This document shows positions 53,774-61,930 of a DNA stretch of 64,000 nucleotides, piece by piece. The notes under the pieces are model-generated. The model did not search any database, had not been told where the DNA came from, and saw only the letters and a list, made by a program, of their open reading frames with translations. Made by a program: the position numbers and the translations under genes. How positions within the stretch are numbered: position 1 is the stretch's first letter; every line of letters begins with the position of its first letter. This stretch comes from Candidatus Defluviibacillus avedoerensis (GTDB taxonomy: Bacteria > Pseudomonadota > Gammaproteobacteria > Burkholderiales > Burkholderiaceae_C), in the NCBI GenBank assembly GCA_016703665.1, contig JADJBS010000006.1:325781-389780 (forward strand), in the 5' to 3' direction.

Positions 53774-54955
53774 ATGCAGTTTCCTCGTTTTACTCTTATT
53801 TTTATAGCAATACTTGCCGTTTTTACTGCCACTGGTGGCATATTGATGACCCATGCAGAGGACAAAGCAGCCGCAGTAACCGCCAAACCAGCGCTCACCG
53901 TCAGTACCGCCCGCGCGCAAAGCACCCGCATGCCCCGACAACTGGCGGCCAACGGCAACATCGTGGCTTGGCAAGAAGCGAGTGTGGGTGCACAGGCCAA
54001 CGGCTTGGTATTGCGTGAAGTGCTTGTCAACGTGGGAGACTGGGTCAAGAAAGATCAGGTTTTGGCTCGTTTTGCGCCCGAGACCATCAACGCCGACTTG
54101 GCACAAGCCAAGGCCAGCCTGGCCGAAGCCCAAGCCAACGCCACAGACGCTAGCGCCAACGCCGAGCGGGCGCGCCGCCTGCAAGGCACCGACGCTTTGA
54201 GCCCCCAGCAAACAGCTCAATACCAGACAGCGGAGCAATCCGCGCTGGCACGGGTCGAAGCCGCCAAGGCCATCCTGGCCTCCCAGCAACTTCGCTTGGC
54301 CCAAACCCAGGTCACTGCGCCGGATCACGGCGTCATTTCCACCCGCAGCGCCACAGTGGGCGCCGTGCTGCCCGCGGGCACTGAACTCTTTCGCATGGTG
54401 CGCCAAGGCAGGTTGGAGTGGCGGGCCGAAATCACTGCCGCTGAGCTCAGCCAGATCAAGGTAGGTACCATCGCCAGCGTGACCGCGGCCAGTGGCACCA
54501 CCTTGAAAGGCCGCGTGCGGGTGATCGGCCCAACGGTCGATCCCCAATCGCGCGCGGCACTGGTGTACGTCGACTTGCCACCGATGACAGCCGCAGCGAA
54601 GGGCAACGCAGTACGCGAAGCGCCAAGCGTGGGGGCAGTTCTCCCGGGTATGTTTGGCAAAGGCGCGTTTGAACTCGGTTCATCCCAAGCCCTGACGGTT
54701 CCACAACAAGCTGTGGTGATCAGAGATGGCTTCAGCTACGCGTTCCGCGTGAACCGCGACTTGCGCGTCACTCAACTCAAGCTCCAAACCGGCAGACGCC
54801 TGGGCACGCAGGTCGAGGTGCTGGACGGCATCCAAGCCGAGGATGATTTGGTGGTGCAAGGGGCAGGCTTCCTGAACGATGGCGATTTGGTCAAGGTCGC
54901 GCCCACGCTTGCCCCACTGGCCAATCCAGCCGCCTCAGCGCCCGCCAAGAAGTGA
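53774..54955 (+). CDS. RND efflux periplasmic adaptor protein
   Basis: About 393 residues from ATG 53774. One N-terminal membrane anchor (MQFPRFTLIFIAILAVFTATGG) precedes the biotinyl-lipoyl-like domain (GNIVAWQEASVGAQANGLVLREVLVNVGDWVKKDQVLARF), an Ala-rich coiled coil hairpin (about 105-165) and the returning lipoyl half (QVTAPDHGVISTRSATVGAVLPAGTELF), then beta-barrel and proximal domains. It bridges the inner membrane pump and the outer membrane channel. Stop and next start are 7 bases apart. Any start further upstream would fall inside the outer membrane channel gene. Confidence 0.93.
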   Translation: MQFPRFTLIFIAILAVFTATGGILMTHAEDKAAAVTAKPALTVSTARAQSTRMPRQLAANGNIVAWQEASVGAQANGLVLREVLVNVGDWVKKDQVLARFAPETINADLAQAKASLAEAQANATDASANAERARRLQGTDALSPQQTAQYQTAEQSALARVEAAKAILASQQLRLAQTQVTAPDHGVISTRSATVGAVLPAGTELFRMVRQGRLEWRAEITAAELSQIKVGTIASVTAASGTTLKGRVRVIGPTVDPQSRAALVYVDLPPMTAAAKGNAVREAPSVGAVLPGMFGKGAFELGSSQALTVPQQAVVIRDGFSYAFRVNRDLRVTQLKLQTGRRLGTQVEVLDGIQAEDDLVVQGAGFLNDGDLVKVAPTLAPLANPAASAPAKK

Positions 54956-54962
54956 CAACGAC

Positions 54963-57900
54963 ATGAATTTTTCTGCGTATTCCATCCGTAACCCGGTACC
55001 GGCGGTGCTGCTGTTTGCGTTACTGACGCTCGCAGGGCTGCTCGCCTTTCGGGGCAACGTGGTACAAGACTTCCCAGACATCGAACTGCCCTTTGTGGTT
55101 GTCAACGCCTCACTCCCCGGCGCAGCACCCGCGCAACTGGAAACCGAGGTCGCCCGCAAGATCGAAGACTCTGTCGCTACCCTGCAAGGCATCAAGAACA
55201 TCTACACCAATGTGCTGGATGGCGAGGTTACGCTGACGGCAGAGTTCATCCTGGAAAAGAATATCTCAGACGCGGTGAACGAGGTCCGTGATGCGGTAGC
55301 CCGCGTTCGTGCAGATCTGCCTGCGGACTTGCGTGACCCTGCTGTCACCAAGGCAGCCACTGCTGGACGCGTGGTGCTGACCATGGTGGCCGACTCTGAC
55401 AGCATCGACGAGCAAGAAGTCAGCTGGTATGTGGACCACGTAGTTACAAAACGATTGTTGACAGTGCCGGGGGTGGGGGCCATCAAACGCAGAGGTGGCG
55501 TCACACGCGAAATCCGGGTGGAGCTGGATGCAGACCGCATGGCGGCACTCAAGGTGTCCGCCCTGGATATATCGCGTCAACTGCGTCAAGTTCAGCAAGA
55601 CGCAGCGGGTGGGCGAGGGGACGTGAGTGGCGCTGAGCAGTCGGTGCGGACCATTGCCACTGTCAAGACCGCCGCTGAGATCGCGCTGTTGGACATCCCA
55701 CTGGTCGACGGCCGCCACATTCGTTTGAACCAAGTCGCCCAGGTCAGCGACACCGTAAGCGAGCCCCGCGCACTTGCCTTGCAAGACGGTAAGAGCGTGG
55801 TGGGCTTTGAAGTCTTCCGCACCAAGGGCGCCAGCGAGGTGGACACGGCCAATGGCGCACGTGCTGCCGTTGCAGCGCTGCAAAAAGATCAGCCCAAGAT
55901 TCAGCTGACGCAGGTCATCGACAACGCGCAGCCAGTGGAAGAAAATTTTGTCGGTTCGATGGAGCTGCTCTACGAAGGCGCGGCACTCGCCGTGCTGGTA
56001 GTGTTCTGGTTCCTTAAGGACTGGCGCGCCACTCTGGTGGCAGCGGCAGCACTGCCGCTGTCGGTGATTCCCGCCTTCCTGGGCATCAAGTGGTTTGGCT
56101 ACACCATCAACACCGTGACGCTGCTGTCGCTAGCACTGGTCATTGGTGTGCTGGTAGACGACGCGATTGTCGAGATCGAAAACATCTCGCGCCATCTCGT
56201 GATGGGCAAAACACCATTCAATGCTGCCATGGAAGCGGCCGACGAAATTGGCATGGCGGTGATTGCCACCACGTTTGCGCTGGTCGCCGTGTTCTTGCCC
56301 ACCGCCTTCATGGGTGGGATTCCGGGTCTCTTCTTTAAGCAGTTTGGCTGGACAGCGGTGCTGGCGATTTTGGCCTCACTGGTGGTAGCGCGCTTGCTCA
56401 CGCCCATGATGGCGGCCTACATCATGAGGCCTCACAGGGCACAGCATGCGAGTGCAGCGGGCCACGGAGACGGTGCGCCCGACGGCTGGATCATGCAGCG
56501 CTACTTGGCGGCTATGCAGTGGTGCCTGCGACACCGCTGGGTGACAGCCATTGGGTCTATCTGTCTGTTCATTGGCTCGCTGATGTTGGTGCCTCTCTTG
56601 CCCACTGGGTTTGTGCCGCCCGCTGACCGGGCGCAAACCATGATCAACCTGGAGTTGCCGCCTGGCAGCACTTTGAGGGAAACCTTGGCTGTGGCTGAAG
56701 CCGCCCGTCAGGCAGCCATGCAGGTCAACGGGGTCAAGAGCGTCTTTTCGTCGGTTGGTGGTGGCTCCAGCGGGGACGCCTTTGCGCCCGGTGCAGCTGC
56801 CGAGGCACGTCGGGCCGTGCTGACCCTGACCACGGTACATCGCACAGACCGCAAGGAGTCGCTGCAAGACATCGAATCCCAAATTCGTACCAAGCTGTCA
56901 GAGATTCCTGGGGCACGTTTTCAGGTTGGACCACCTGACACGGGCGTCAAAATGCAATTGGTACTGCGAAGCGATGAACCTGCCGCCTTGCTGAGCACGG
57001 CCAAACAGGTGGAACGCGAATTGCGCACCCTGCAAGGCGTGGGCAACGTGAGTTCCAGCGCATCTCTGGTACGACCCGAGATCATTGTGCGACCCGACTT
57101 TGCCCGTGCGGCTGACCTGGGCATCACCGCAGTGTCGATTGGTGAAACTGTGCGCGTAGCCACTGCGGGCGACTACGACGTGGGCCTGGCCAAGCTGAAT
57201 CTGGCCGAGCGCCAGGTGCCCATCCGCGTGAAGTTGCCCGACAGCGTGCGCGCAGATCTGGCGCAGATTGAGCGGCTGGCGGTGCCGTCCAAGAACGGCC
57301 CGGTCATGTTGGGCACGGTCGCCAGCGTCACCATGGAAAGCGGCCCGGCGCAGATTGACCGCCTGAACCGCAGCCGCAACGTAACCTTTGACGTGGAACT
57401 GGGCAGCCGCCAGTTGGGTGAAGTCAACACCGAGGCCCGTGCACTGCCCAGCCTGAAGAACCTGCCCGCCGCCGTGCAAATTGCCGAGCTGGGAGACGCG
57501 CAGGAGATGCAAGCCCTGTTTTCCAATTTTGCGATTGCCATGGCGATTGGCGTGCTGTGCATATATGGTGTGCTGGTGCTGCTGTTTCACGACTTCATGC
57601 AACCTGCCACCATTTTGGCTGCCTTGCCTTTGAGCATTGGTGGGGCATTTGTGGCCTTGCTGGTCACGCAAAAGGCGCTGTCCATGCCGTCGATGATTGG
57701 CCTGATCATGCTGATGGGTATCGTCACCAAAAACTCGATCCTGCTGGTGGATTACGCCATCCTGGCGCGTGCGCGCGGTGTGAATCGCTTTGACGCCTTG
57801 GTCGATGCCTGCCACAAGCGCAGCCGCCCGATTTTGATGACCACCATTGCCATGGGTGCAGGCATGATGCCGCTGGCCCTGGGCTGGGGTGCAGACCCGA

Positions 57901-58055
57901 GCTTTCGCAGCCCAATGGCGGTGGCGGTGATCGGGGGCTTGATCACCTCCACGCTGCTGAGCCTGTTGGTGGTTCCAGCGGTTTTTACCTTCATTGATGA
58001 CTTGGCCATGCTGTTTGCGCGATTGAAGCCAGGACCCAGCAAGACGCCATCATGA
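54963..58055 (+). CDS. RND-family inner membrane exporter (HAE1/MdtB-like)
   Basis: 1030 residues from ATG 54963 (MNFSAYSIRNPVPAVLLFAL). Twelve membrane helices and two large periplasmic loops make up the usual RND pump. Proton relay aspartates Asp399-Asp400 sit in VLVDDAIVEIENISRH of helix 4, and TPMMAAYIMRPH and GLIMLMGIVTKNSILLVDYA are standard family motifs. It drives export of amphiphilic compounds with the adjacent adaptor and channel. Being in one operon with ACP, KAS and reductase genes suggests that its cargo is their product rather than general drugs; that is inference. Confidence 0.95.
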   Translation: MNFSAYSIRNPVPAVLLFALLTLAGLLAFRGNVVQDFPDIELPFVVVNASLPGAAPAQLETEVARKIEDSVATLQGIKNIYTNVLDGEVTLTAEFILEKNISDAVNEVRDAVARVRADLPADLRDPAVTKAATAGRVVLTMVADSDSIDEQEVSWYVDHVVTKRLLTVPGVGAIKRRGGVTREIRVELDADRMAALKVSALDISRQLRQVQQDAAGGRGDVSGAEQSVRTIATVKTAAEIALLDIPLVDGRHIRLNQVAQVSDTVSEPRALALQDGKSVVGFEVFRTKGASEVDTANGARAAVAALQKDQPKIQLTQVIDNAQPVEENFVGSMELLYEGAALAVLVVFWFLKDWRATLVAAAALPLSVIPAFLGIKWFGYTINTVTLLSLALVIGVLVDDAIVEIENISRHLVMGKTPFNAAMEAADEIGMAVIATTFALVAVFLPTAFMGGIPGLFFKQFGWTAVLAILASLVVARLLTPMMAAYIMRPHRAQHASAAGHGDGAPDGWIMQRYLAAMQWCLRHRWVTAIGSICLFIGSLMLVPLLPTGFVPPADRAQTMINLELPPGSTLRETLAVAEAARQAAMQVNGVKSVFSSVGGGSSGDAFAPGAAAEARRAVLTLTTVHRTDRKESLQDIESQIRTKLSEIPGARFQVGPPDTGVKMQLVLRSDEPAALLSTAKQVERELRTLQGVGNVSSSASLVRPEIIVRPDFARAADLGITAVSIGETVRVATAGDYDVGLAKLNLAERQVPIRVKLPDSVRADLAQIERLAVPSKNGPVMLGTVASVTMESGPAQIDRLNRSRNVTFDVELGSRQLGEVNTEARALPSLKNLPAAVQIAELGDAQEMQALFSNFAIAMAIGVLCIYGVLVLLFHDFMQPATILAALPLSIGGAFVALLVTQKALSMPSMIGLIMLMGIVTKNSILLVDYAILARARGVNRFDALVDACHKRSRPILMTTIAMGAGMMPLALGWGADPSFRSPMAVAVIGGLITSTLLSLLVVPAVFTFIDDLAMLFARLKPGPSKTPS

Positions 58056-58684
58056 AACCCGGAAGCGCATGGCTGAGCCTGTGCGCAGGTTTGGCGCTGG
58101 CCAGCGCAGCTGCTACCGCCTTTGTGCTGTATGGGTCAGAGACTTCGGCGAAAGGACTGGCGTGGCATCCCGACACCTGGGCACGAGACCCTTGGACTTG
58201 GTGGACGGCCAGCCTGGTTCACCTGAGTTGGGGACATCTGGGTGCCAACCTCTTGGGCCTGGGCGCCGTCGCGGTACTAGGCTACGCGGTTGGCGCCGGT
58301 TGGCTTGCTATTGGCGCCCTGCTGCTGGCCTGGCCACTGTGCAATCTGAGCCTGTCGTTGTGGCCTGAGCCCATGGGCTGCAGCGGACTGTCAGGTCTCT
58401 TGCATGCCGCTACGGCAATACTGTGGTCATTCGTTGCTATAAATTTTAAAGCAAAACCTGTCAACCGTTATTTGGGATTGATACTGTTTGGCGGTGTGGC
58501 CCTCAAACTGGTGTTGGAGCAGCCTTGGGCAAAGCCCATGGTGTTTGACCCCGACTTTGGGTTTGAGGTGATTCAGGCCAGCCACTTGAGCGGCGCATTG
58601 GTGGGCCTTGGCTGCGGCTTAAGCTTGGCCTTGGCGAATTTTCTTGACCAGCGCCGTAGTGGAATAGCCGTCCACGAACGGTAA
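58052..58684 (+). CDS. Rhombosortase-like rhomboid membrane protease
   Basis: 210 residues; ATG overlaps the pump stop (ATGA). Six or so membrane helices. The catalytic serine motif GLSG (Ser114) is in MGCSGLSGLLHA and the catalytic His178 is in ASHLSGALVGLG; LVHLSWGHLGANLLGLG is the rhomboid loop-1 region. This small form matches rhombosortases, which process GlyGly-CTERM proteins; no substrate with such a tail was seen in the window. An in-frame AT-rich insert (SFVAINFKAKPVNRY) holds palindrome copy C. Its last 66 bases overlap the convergent rfaE2 gene. Confidence 0.8.
   Translation: MKPGSAWLSLCAGLALASAAATAFVLYGSETSAKGLAWHPDTWARDPWTWWTASLVHLSWGHLGANLLGLGAVAVLGYAVGAGWLAIGALLLAWPLCNLSLSLWPEPMGCSGLSGLLHAATAILWSFVAINFKAKPVNRYLGLILFGGVALKLVLEQPWAKPMVFDPDFGFEVIQASHLSGALVGLGCGLSLALANFLDQRRSGIAVHER
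58436..58452. repeat. AT-rich palindrome, copy C (17 bases), inside a gene
   Basis: GCTATAAATTTTAAAGC inside the rhombosortase-like gene; it is nearly symmetrical and translated in frame as A-I-N-F-K-A. It differs from copy A at five positions, and lies in an AT-rich patch of about 45 bases within GC-rich coding DNA. Confidence 0.58.
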
Positions 58685-59137
58685 GGCCCGCGCTGTACCA
58701 CCGTAGGCCAGGACAACTCGGGTTTCAGCCAGCTTGCTCATGTCGTAGTCCCCCCCCTTGACCAGCAAGTCTGGCTTGATTTCGCTGATGATCTCAAGAG
58801 GCGTGTCTTCATCAAACCAGGTCACGAGGCTGACCGACTCCAGCGAGGCTATCACCATCGCTCGGTCTATCTCATTGTTCAACGGCCTGTCTGGCCCCTT
58901 GCCCAGACGCCTGGCCGAGGTATCGCTGTTCAGCGCCACGATCAAGCTGCCCCTGGAGTCGCCAACAGAACACGCCAATGCGCGCGCACGGTCAAGGTAA
59001 CTCACATGACCGCGGTGAAGCACATCAAACACACCATTGGTAAACACCAACGGACGAGGCAAGGCAGCAAGGCGATGAAGCAACTCGGCTCGGCCACACA
59101 GTTTTCGGGCAAAGTCTGGCAAATCAGTAGAGGTCAT
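58619..59137 (-). CDS. rfaE2: D-glycero-beta-D-manno-heptose 1-phosphate adenylyltransferase
   Basis: The 172-residue protein is the stand-alone cytidylyltransferase-like half of HldE. LVFTNGVFDVLHRGHVSYLDRARA has the HxGH nucleotide-binding motif, and NSDTSARRLGKGPDRPLNNEIDRAMVIASLESV and DLLVKGGDYDMSKLAE are family segments. It makes ADP-heptose precursor for the lipopolysaccharide core, which the GT9 enzyme at 17123 could use. Split rfaE1/rfaE2 genes are normal in betaproteobacteria. The start ATG 59137 is well placed. Its 3' end overlaps the rhombosortase-like gene by 66 bases. Confidence 0.94.
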   Translation of the reverse strand: MTSTDLPDFARKLCGRAELLHRLAALPRPLVFTNGVFDVLHRGHVSYLDRARALACSVGDSRGSLIVALNSDTSARRLGKGPDRPLNNEIDRAMVIASLESVSLVTWFDEDTPLEIISEIKPDLLVKGGDYDMSKLAETRVVLAYGGTARALPFVDGYSTTALVKKIRQGQA

Positions 59138-59246
59138 GGTTCGTCATGTGGCTTCGGGCTTCTTCAAGGGCCAGAGGAATTGGCCTTCATCTGGCATGGT
59201 AATCGGGTTTTATATCTCGTGGGCTTGTCCCATAATCCATGATGCC

Positions 59247-60473
59247 ATGAGACTTGTTACGGTTAACTTCAATACGCTTCCGCTGGGTAAGCCGCTGCCG
59301 TTTTCGCTGCGCAGCGCAGATGGCGTGCTATTGGCCAGCAAGGGATATGTCTTTACTGAGCGCGAGGCGCTGGAAACGCTGGCTGCCCACGGTACGCTGT
59401 ACCTAGACCCTGAAGAGTCCCGCCAGTACCGCAGAGCGGTCGCCAACGAGATCAACAACCTCGTCAACAATGACACCACGCTGGCAGACATTGCCGCATC
59501 GCCTCTCTCAACGATTGAGGTCAACTACGATGCGCGTCCGTCCGCGCTGGACGACCCGCAACCCGACAATGACGGGCCAGTGGACTGGCTGGACATGCAA
59601 AGCCGTGCCAACGGCCTGTTGCGCGACACCAATAGCCTGAGGTTTTTGCATCGTCTGGATCGGCTTCACAAGGACTTGGATACCTTGAGCAAGCGCAGCC
59701 CCGACACCACCTTGTTCGCGCTGATTCACCTGACAGCCAGTGAGAGCATGTATTACAGCGCCACTCATGCCATGCTGGTGTGCGTGATGTGCATGCTGGC
59801 GGCGCGTGATGTACTGAACTGGTCGCCGGAGATTGAGCAAGCGATGGGGCGCGCTGCGCTGACCATGAATATCAGCATGACTGATCTGCAGGACCAGTTG
59901 TCCACCCAGCCCATCAAGCCCAGCGCCGAGCAGCGTCATCAAATTGACTCCCACCCCACGCGTTCGGTGGCTTTATTGCAAAAACGCGGAGTAGCGGACC
60001 CGGTTTGGCTGGGCGCTGTACTGCACCACCATACGGCGGTATCCGGACCACTGGCCGGTCGCATCCCCGCGCACCAGATTGCCAGATTGCTGCAGCGTGC
60101 TGACGGTTTTGCTGCGCGTCTGTCGCCCCGAGCCACGCGTGCGCCAATGGCACCGGCTCACGCCATGCAGGCAACTTATTTTGATGAGGTGAAGAAAGTC
60201 GATGAAGCGGGTGCTTCTCTGATCAAGGCCGTGGGCATTTATCCGCCTGGCTCATTTGTCAAGTTGGCGAGCAATGAGATTGCCACCGTGGTGCGCCGTG
60301 GCGTCAATACATTGACACCACGTGTGGCTGTACTCGTCAATCGACACGGTATGCCAATGGCCGAACCAGCGATTCGCGACACCCGGCTGGTGGAGTACAA
60401 AATTGTTTCTGCGGTGAATCACCGCGACATCAAAGTGCGGTCAGACCTGATGCGACTGCTCACTCTGACTTGA
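59247..60473 (+). CDS. Degenerate HD-GYP-like signalling protein
   Basis: About 408 residues from ATG 59247 (MRLVTVNFNTLPLGKPLPFSL). The N-terminal part (about 1-60) resembles a DUF3391/PilZ-like region found ahead of HD-GYP domains. The C-terminal half has the HD-GYP helical layout with IDSHPTRSVALLQKRGVADPVWLGAVLHHHTAVSGPLAGRIPAHQIARLLQRADGFAARLSPR, but the HD pair expected in ALLHDIG reads RAALTMNIS, and GYP is replaced by GPLAG. Cyclic di-GMP hydrolysis is therefore doubtful; it may bind the nucleotide or act as a scaffold. It converges with the MerR gene with a 6-base gap. Confidence 0.75.
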   Translation: MRLVTVNFNTLPLGKPLPFSLRSADGVLLASKGYVFTEREALETLAAHGTLYLDPEESRQYRRAVANEINNLVNNDTTLADIAASPLSTIEVNYDARPSALDDPQPDNDGPVDWLDMQSRANGLLRDTNSLRFLHRLDRLHKDLDTLSKRSPDTTLFALIHLTASESMYYSATHAMLVCVMCMLAARDVLNWSPEIEQAMGRAALTMNISMTDLQDQLSTQPIKPSAEQRHQIDSHPTRSVALLQKRGVADPVWLGAVLHHHTAVSGPLAGRIPAHQIARLLQRADGFAARLSPRATRAPMAPAHAMQATYFDEVKKVDEAGASLIKAVGIYPPGSFVKLASNEIATVVRRGVNTLTPRVAVLVNRHGMPMAEPAIRDTRLVEYKIVSAVNHRDIKVRSDLMRLLTLT

Positions 60474-60479
60474 TTGTCG

Positions 60480-61430
60480 TCAGGCAGCTCGGTTTCGCTC
60501 GCGCCAATCGGCAAGCGCTGCTCCGATGGATTCCAGCGTTGGTACAGAAAGCACACCGCCCAAGGGGCGGCGGCTCAAAGCCTTGCAGGGGCCGATCACC
60601 CATATTTCAACGGGATCGGGCAGGCTGGTTCGCAATTGCTCAAGCCCACTGCTGATGTCATTGGGATTGAGACTGTCACTGAAGCTCAGCGCAAGCACAT
60701 CCATGCGATACGCCATGATGGCTTGCACCATGTCATAGATGGGCGTCTGCAACCCCAAGCTGAGTGTTTGGCAGGATTCGAGGGCGAAGACAGCCTCTGC
60801 CATCACAATACCCAGTCCGCTGGCCTCCAGCGCGAATGTGGTCAGCAGGACTCTTGGGCTTGCAGCTTCGGAAGGCGGTGGCATGCTACTGATAGCGTCC
60901 AGAACAACTCGTTTGGCACATTCGGCGTAAGCACGCTCGGCAAATGCACCAATCTGCCCACGCATCACTGCATCAGCCACCATCTGGCTCAACGGGGCAA
61001 CTCGCTCAGTGACAAAGCGTGCCAGCCCCCATTGGCGCTGGCTTTGCATCATTTGCAGCCTCAGTTTTTCATGTTGATGCTCGTGCACCAGATTCATGTA
61101 CGCCTTCAAACTGACACGCTTTTCAGTGGAAAAAGCCCTTCGCCCTGTGTTTTTTCGCCGAAGGTCACGCGGCTCGGCCAAGCCTTGCAATTCAGGGTAG
61201 TCCAGTGCAACCAGCTTGCCTGGGCGGTGACCATTGTCAATTAATCGCTTGATCAGGCGCAGTTTTTCAAGCTGCTCGTGCGGATAACTGCGCTCCCCAT
61301 TGTTATCACGGTCTGGTTGGGGGAACCCATAACGCCGCTCCCAAACACGCAAAGTGTCCTTGGACAAACCCGTATCCCGCTCTACGGCAGCGATCGATAC
61401 ATAAGGTGCGGGAGAATCCGACTTTGTCAT
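60480..61430 (-). CDS. MerR-family regulator with a B12-binding-like domain lacking the cobalamin His
   Basis: The 316-residue protein has an N-terminal MerR helix-turn-helix (YVSIAAVERDTGLSKDTLRVWERRYGFPQPDRDNNGERSYPHEQLEKLRLIKRLID), a helical B12-binding-2-like domain (about 95-185) and a Rossmann domain (about 190-310) as in CarH and LitR. In light-sensing CarH proteins the Rossmann domain begins with E/D-x-H-x-x-G, whose His binds cobalt. Here the same place reads LEASGLGI with no His, so cobalamin binding by that route is unlikely. A role as a light- or stress-linked repressor with another input is possible. A 500-base gap with signs of RNA genes lies upstream. Confidence 0.82.
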   Translation of the reverse strand: MTKSDSPAPYVSIAAVERDTGLSKDTLRVWERRYGFPQPDRDNNGERSYPHEQLEKLRLIKRLIDNGHRPGKLVALDYPELQGLAEPRDLRRKNTGRRAFSTEKRVSLKAYMNLVHEHQHEKLRLQMMQSQRQWGLARFVTERVAPLSQMVADAVMRGQIGAFAERAYAECAKRVVLDAISSMPPPSEAASPRVLLTTFALEASGLGIVMAEAVFALESCQTLSLGLQTPIYDMVQAIMAYRMDVLALSFSDSLNPNDISSGLEQLRTSLPDPVEIWVIGPCKALSRRPLGGVLSVPTLESIGAALADWRERNRAA

Positions 61431-61599
61431 TGCTCAGAGAAACTAACTGGGAACTCAAGCGTACCGGATTCAGGAGCCCCCTGTGTACGCACGGCTTTTG
61501 GTGGCGTGCAATATTTCCCCATTCAGAGAGCAAACCAGCGGACAAATGTGACAAAGACCACTAAATCCCGTAGAACATGCAGGGTTAGTAACGAAAGGT

Positions 61600-61837
61600 C
61601 ATAATTCTATCAACCACTGTGCTCTAAGGCGTCGGCTTCAGGATCCGGGCATCGTTCAGAGTGGTCGTCTGGTGTTGAAAGACACCCCATTTTTTGTCGC
61701 GAGGTCTTTCGGTGCGCTGTGTGCCGTTTGAAATCCTGAGGCGGTTCTCCTCCTCCCTCCCTCCCAAGTTCGTCTCGGGGCGCTTCGCGACATTTTTATT
61801 CAGTGAACTCAGACGGGATTCGGTGGAGTCCCGTTTT
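61600..61837 (+). ncRNA. Candidate structured small RNA in a 500-base gap
   Basis: The gap 61431-61930 has no plausible protein gene. A possible -10 (CATAAT, 61600-61605) precedes a foldable segment: a 10-base helix pairs 61635-61644 (GCTTCAGGAT) with 61733-61742 (ATCCTGAGGC), enclosing a second arm of GAAAGAC (61677-61683) with GTCTTTC (61704-61710). GGTGT/ACACC (61671-61675 with 61682-61686) followed by six T at 61690-61695 forms a competing, terminator-like hairpin. Further on are CATTTTTATT (61791-61800) and the terminator at 61813-61837. I could not match it to 6S, SRP, tmRNA or RNase P RNA. Bases 61431-61599 hold nothing I recognise beyond the MerR upstream region. Confidence 0.45.
61813..61837 (+). 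terminator. Rho-independent terminator of the candidate small RNA
   Basis: ACGGGATTC (61813-61821), loop GGTG, and GAGTCCCGT (61826-61834) make a 9-base stem with one U-G pair, followed directly by TTTT. A good intrinsic terminator on the plus strand, with no protein gene upstream on that strand for over a kilobase. Confidence 0.68.
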
Positions 61838-61868
61838 GCTTGGAAGGTTTGACTTTGGCTTCACGATC

Positions 61869-61896
61869 AAAAAAAAGCGCCAATGGCGCCTTTTTT
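61869..61896. terminator. Bidirectional terminator between small RNA gap and GST gene
   Basis: Eight A (61869-61876), GCGCC, loop AAT, GGCGC, one extra C and six T (61891-61896). The stem with A and T tracts works on both strands. It serves the GST gene (minus strand, stop at 61931) and would stop any plus-strand RNA from the gap. Confidence 0.75.
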
Positions 61897-61930
61897 GATT
61901 GTTCAACCGGAATCAACAGAGGCAGACCGG

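Noticed and set aside
61620..61840. 6S RNA, SRP RNA, tmRNA or RNase P RNA
   Set aside because: None of the core sequence motifs that I can recall are present, and the ends do not close as in 6S RNA.
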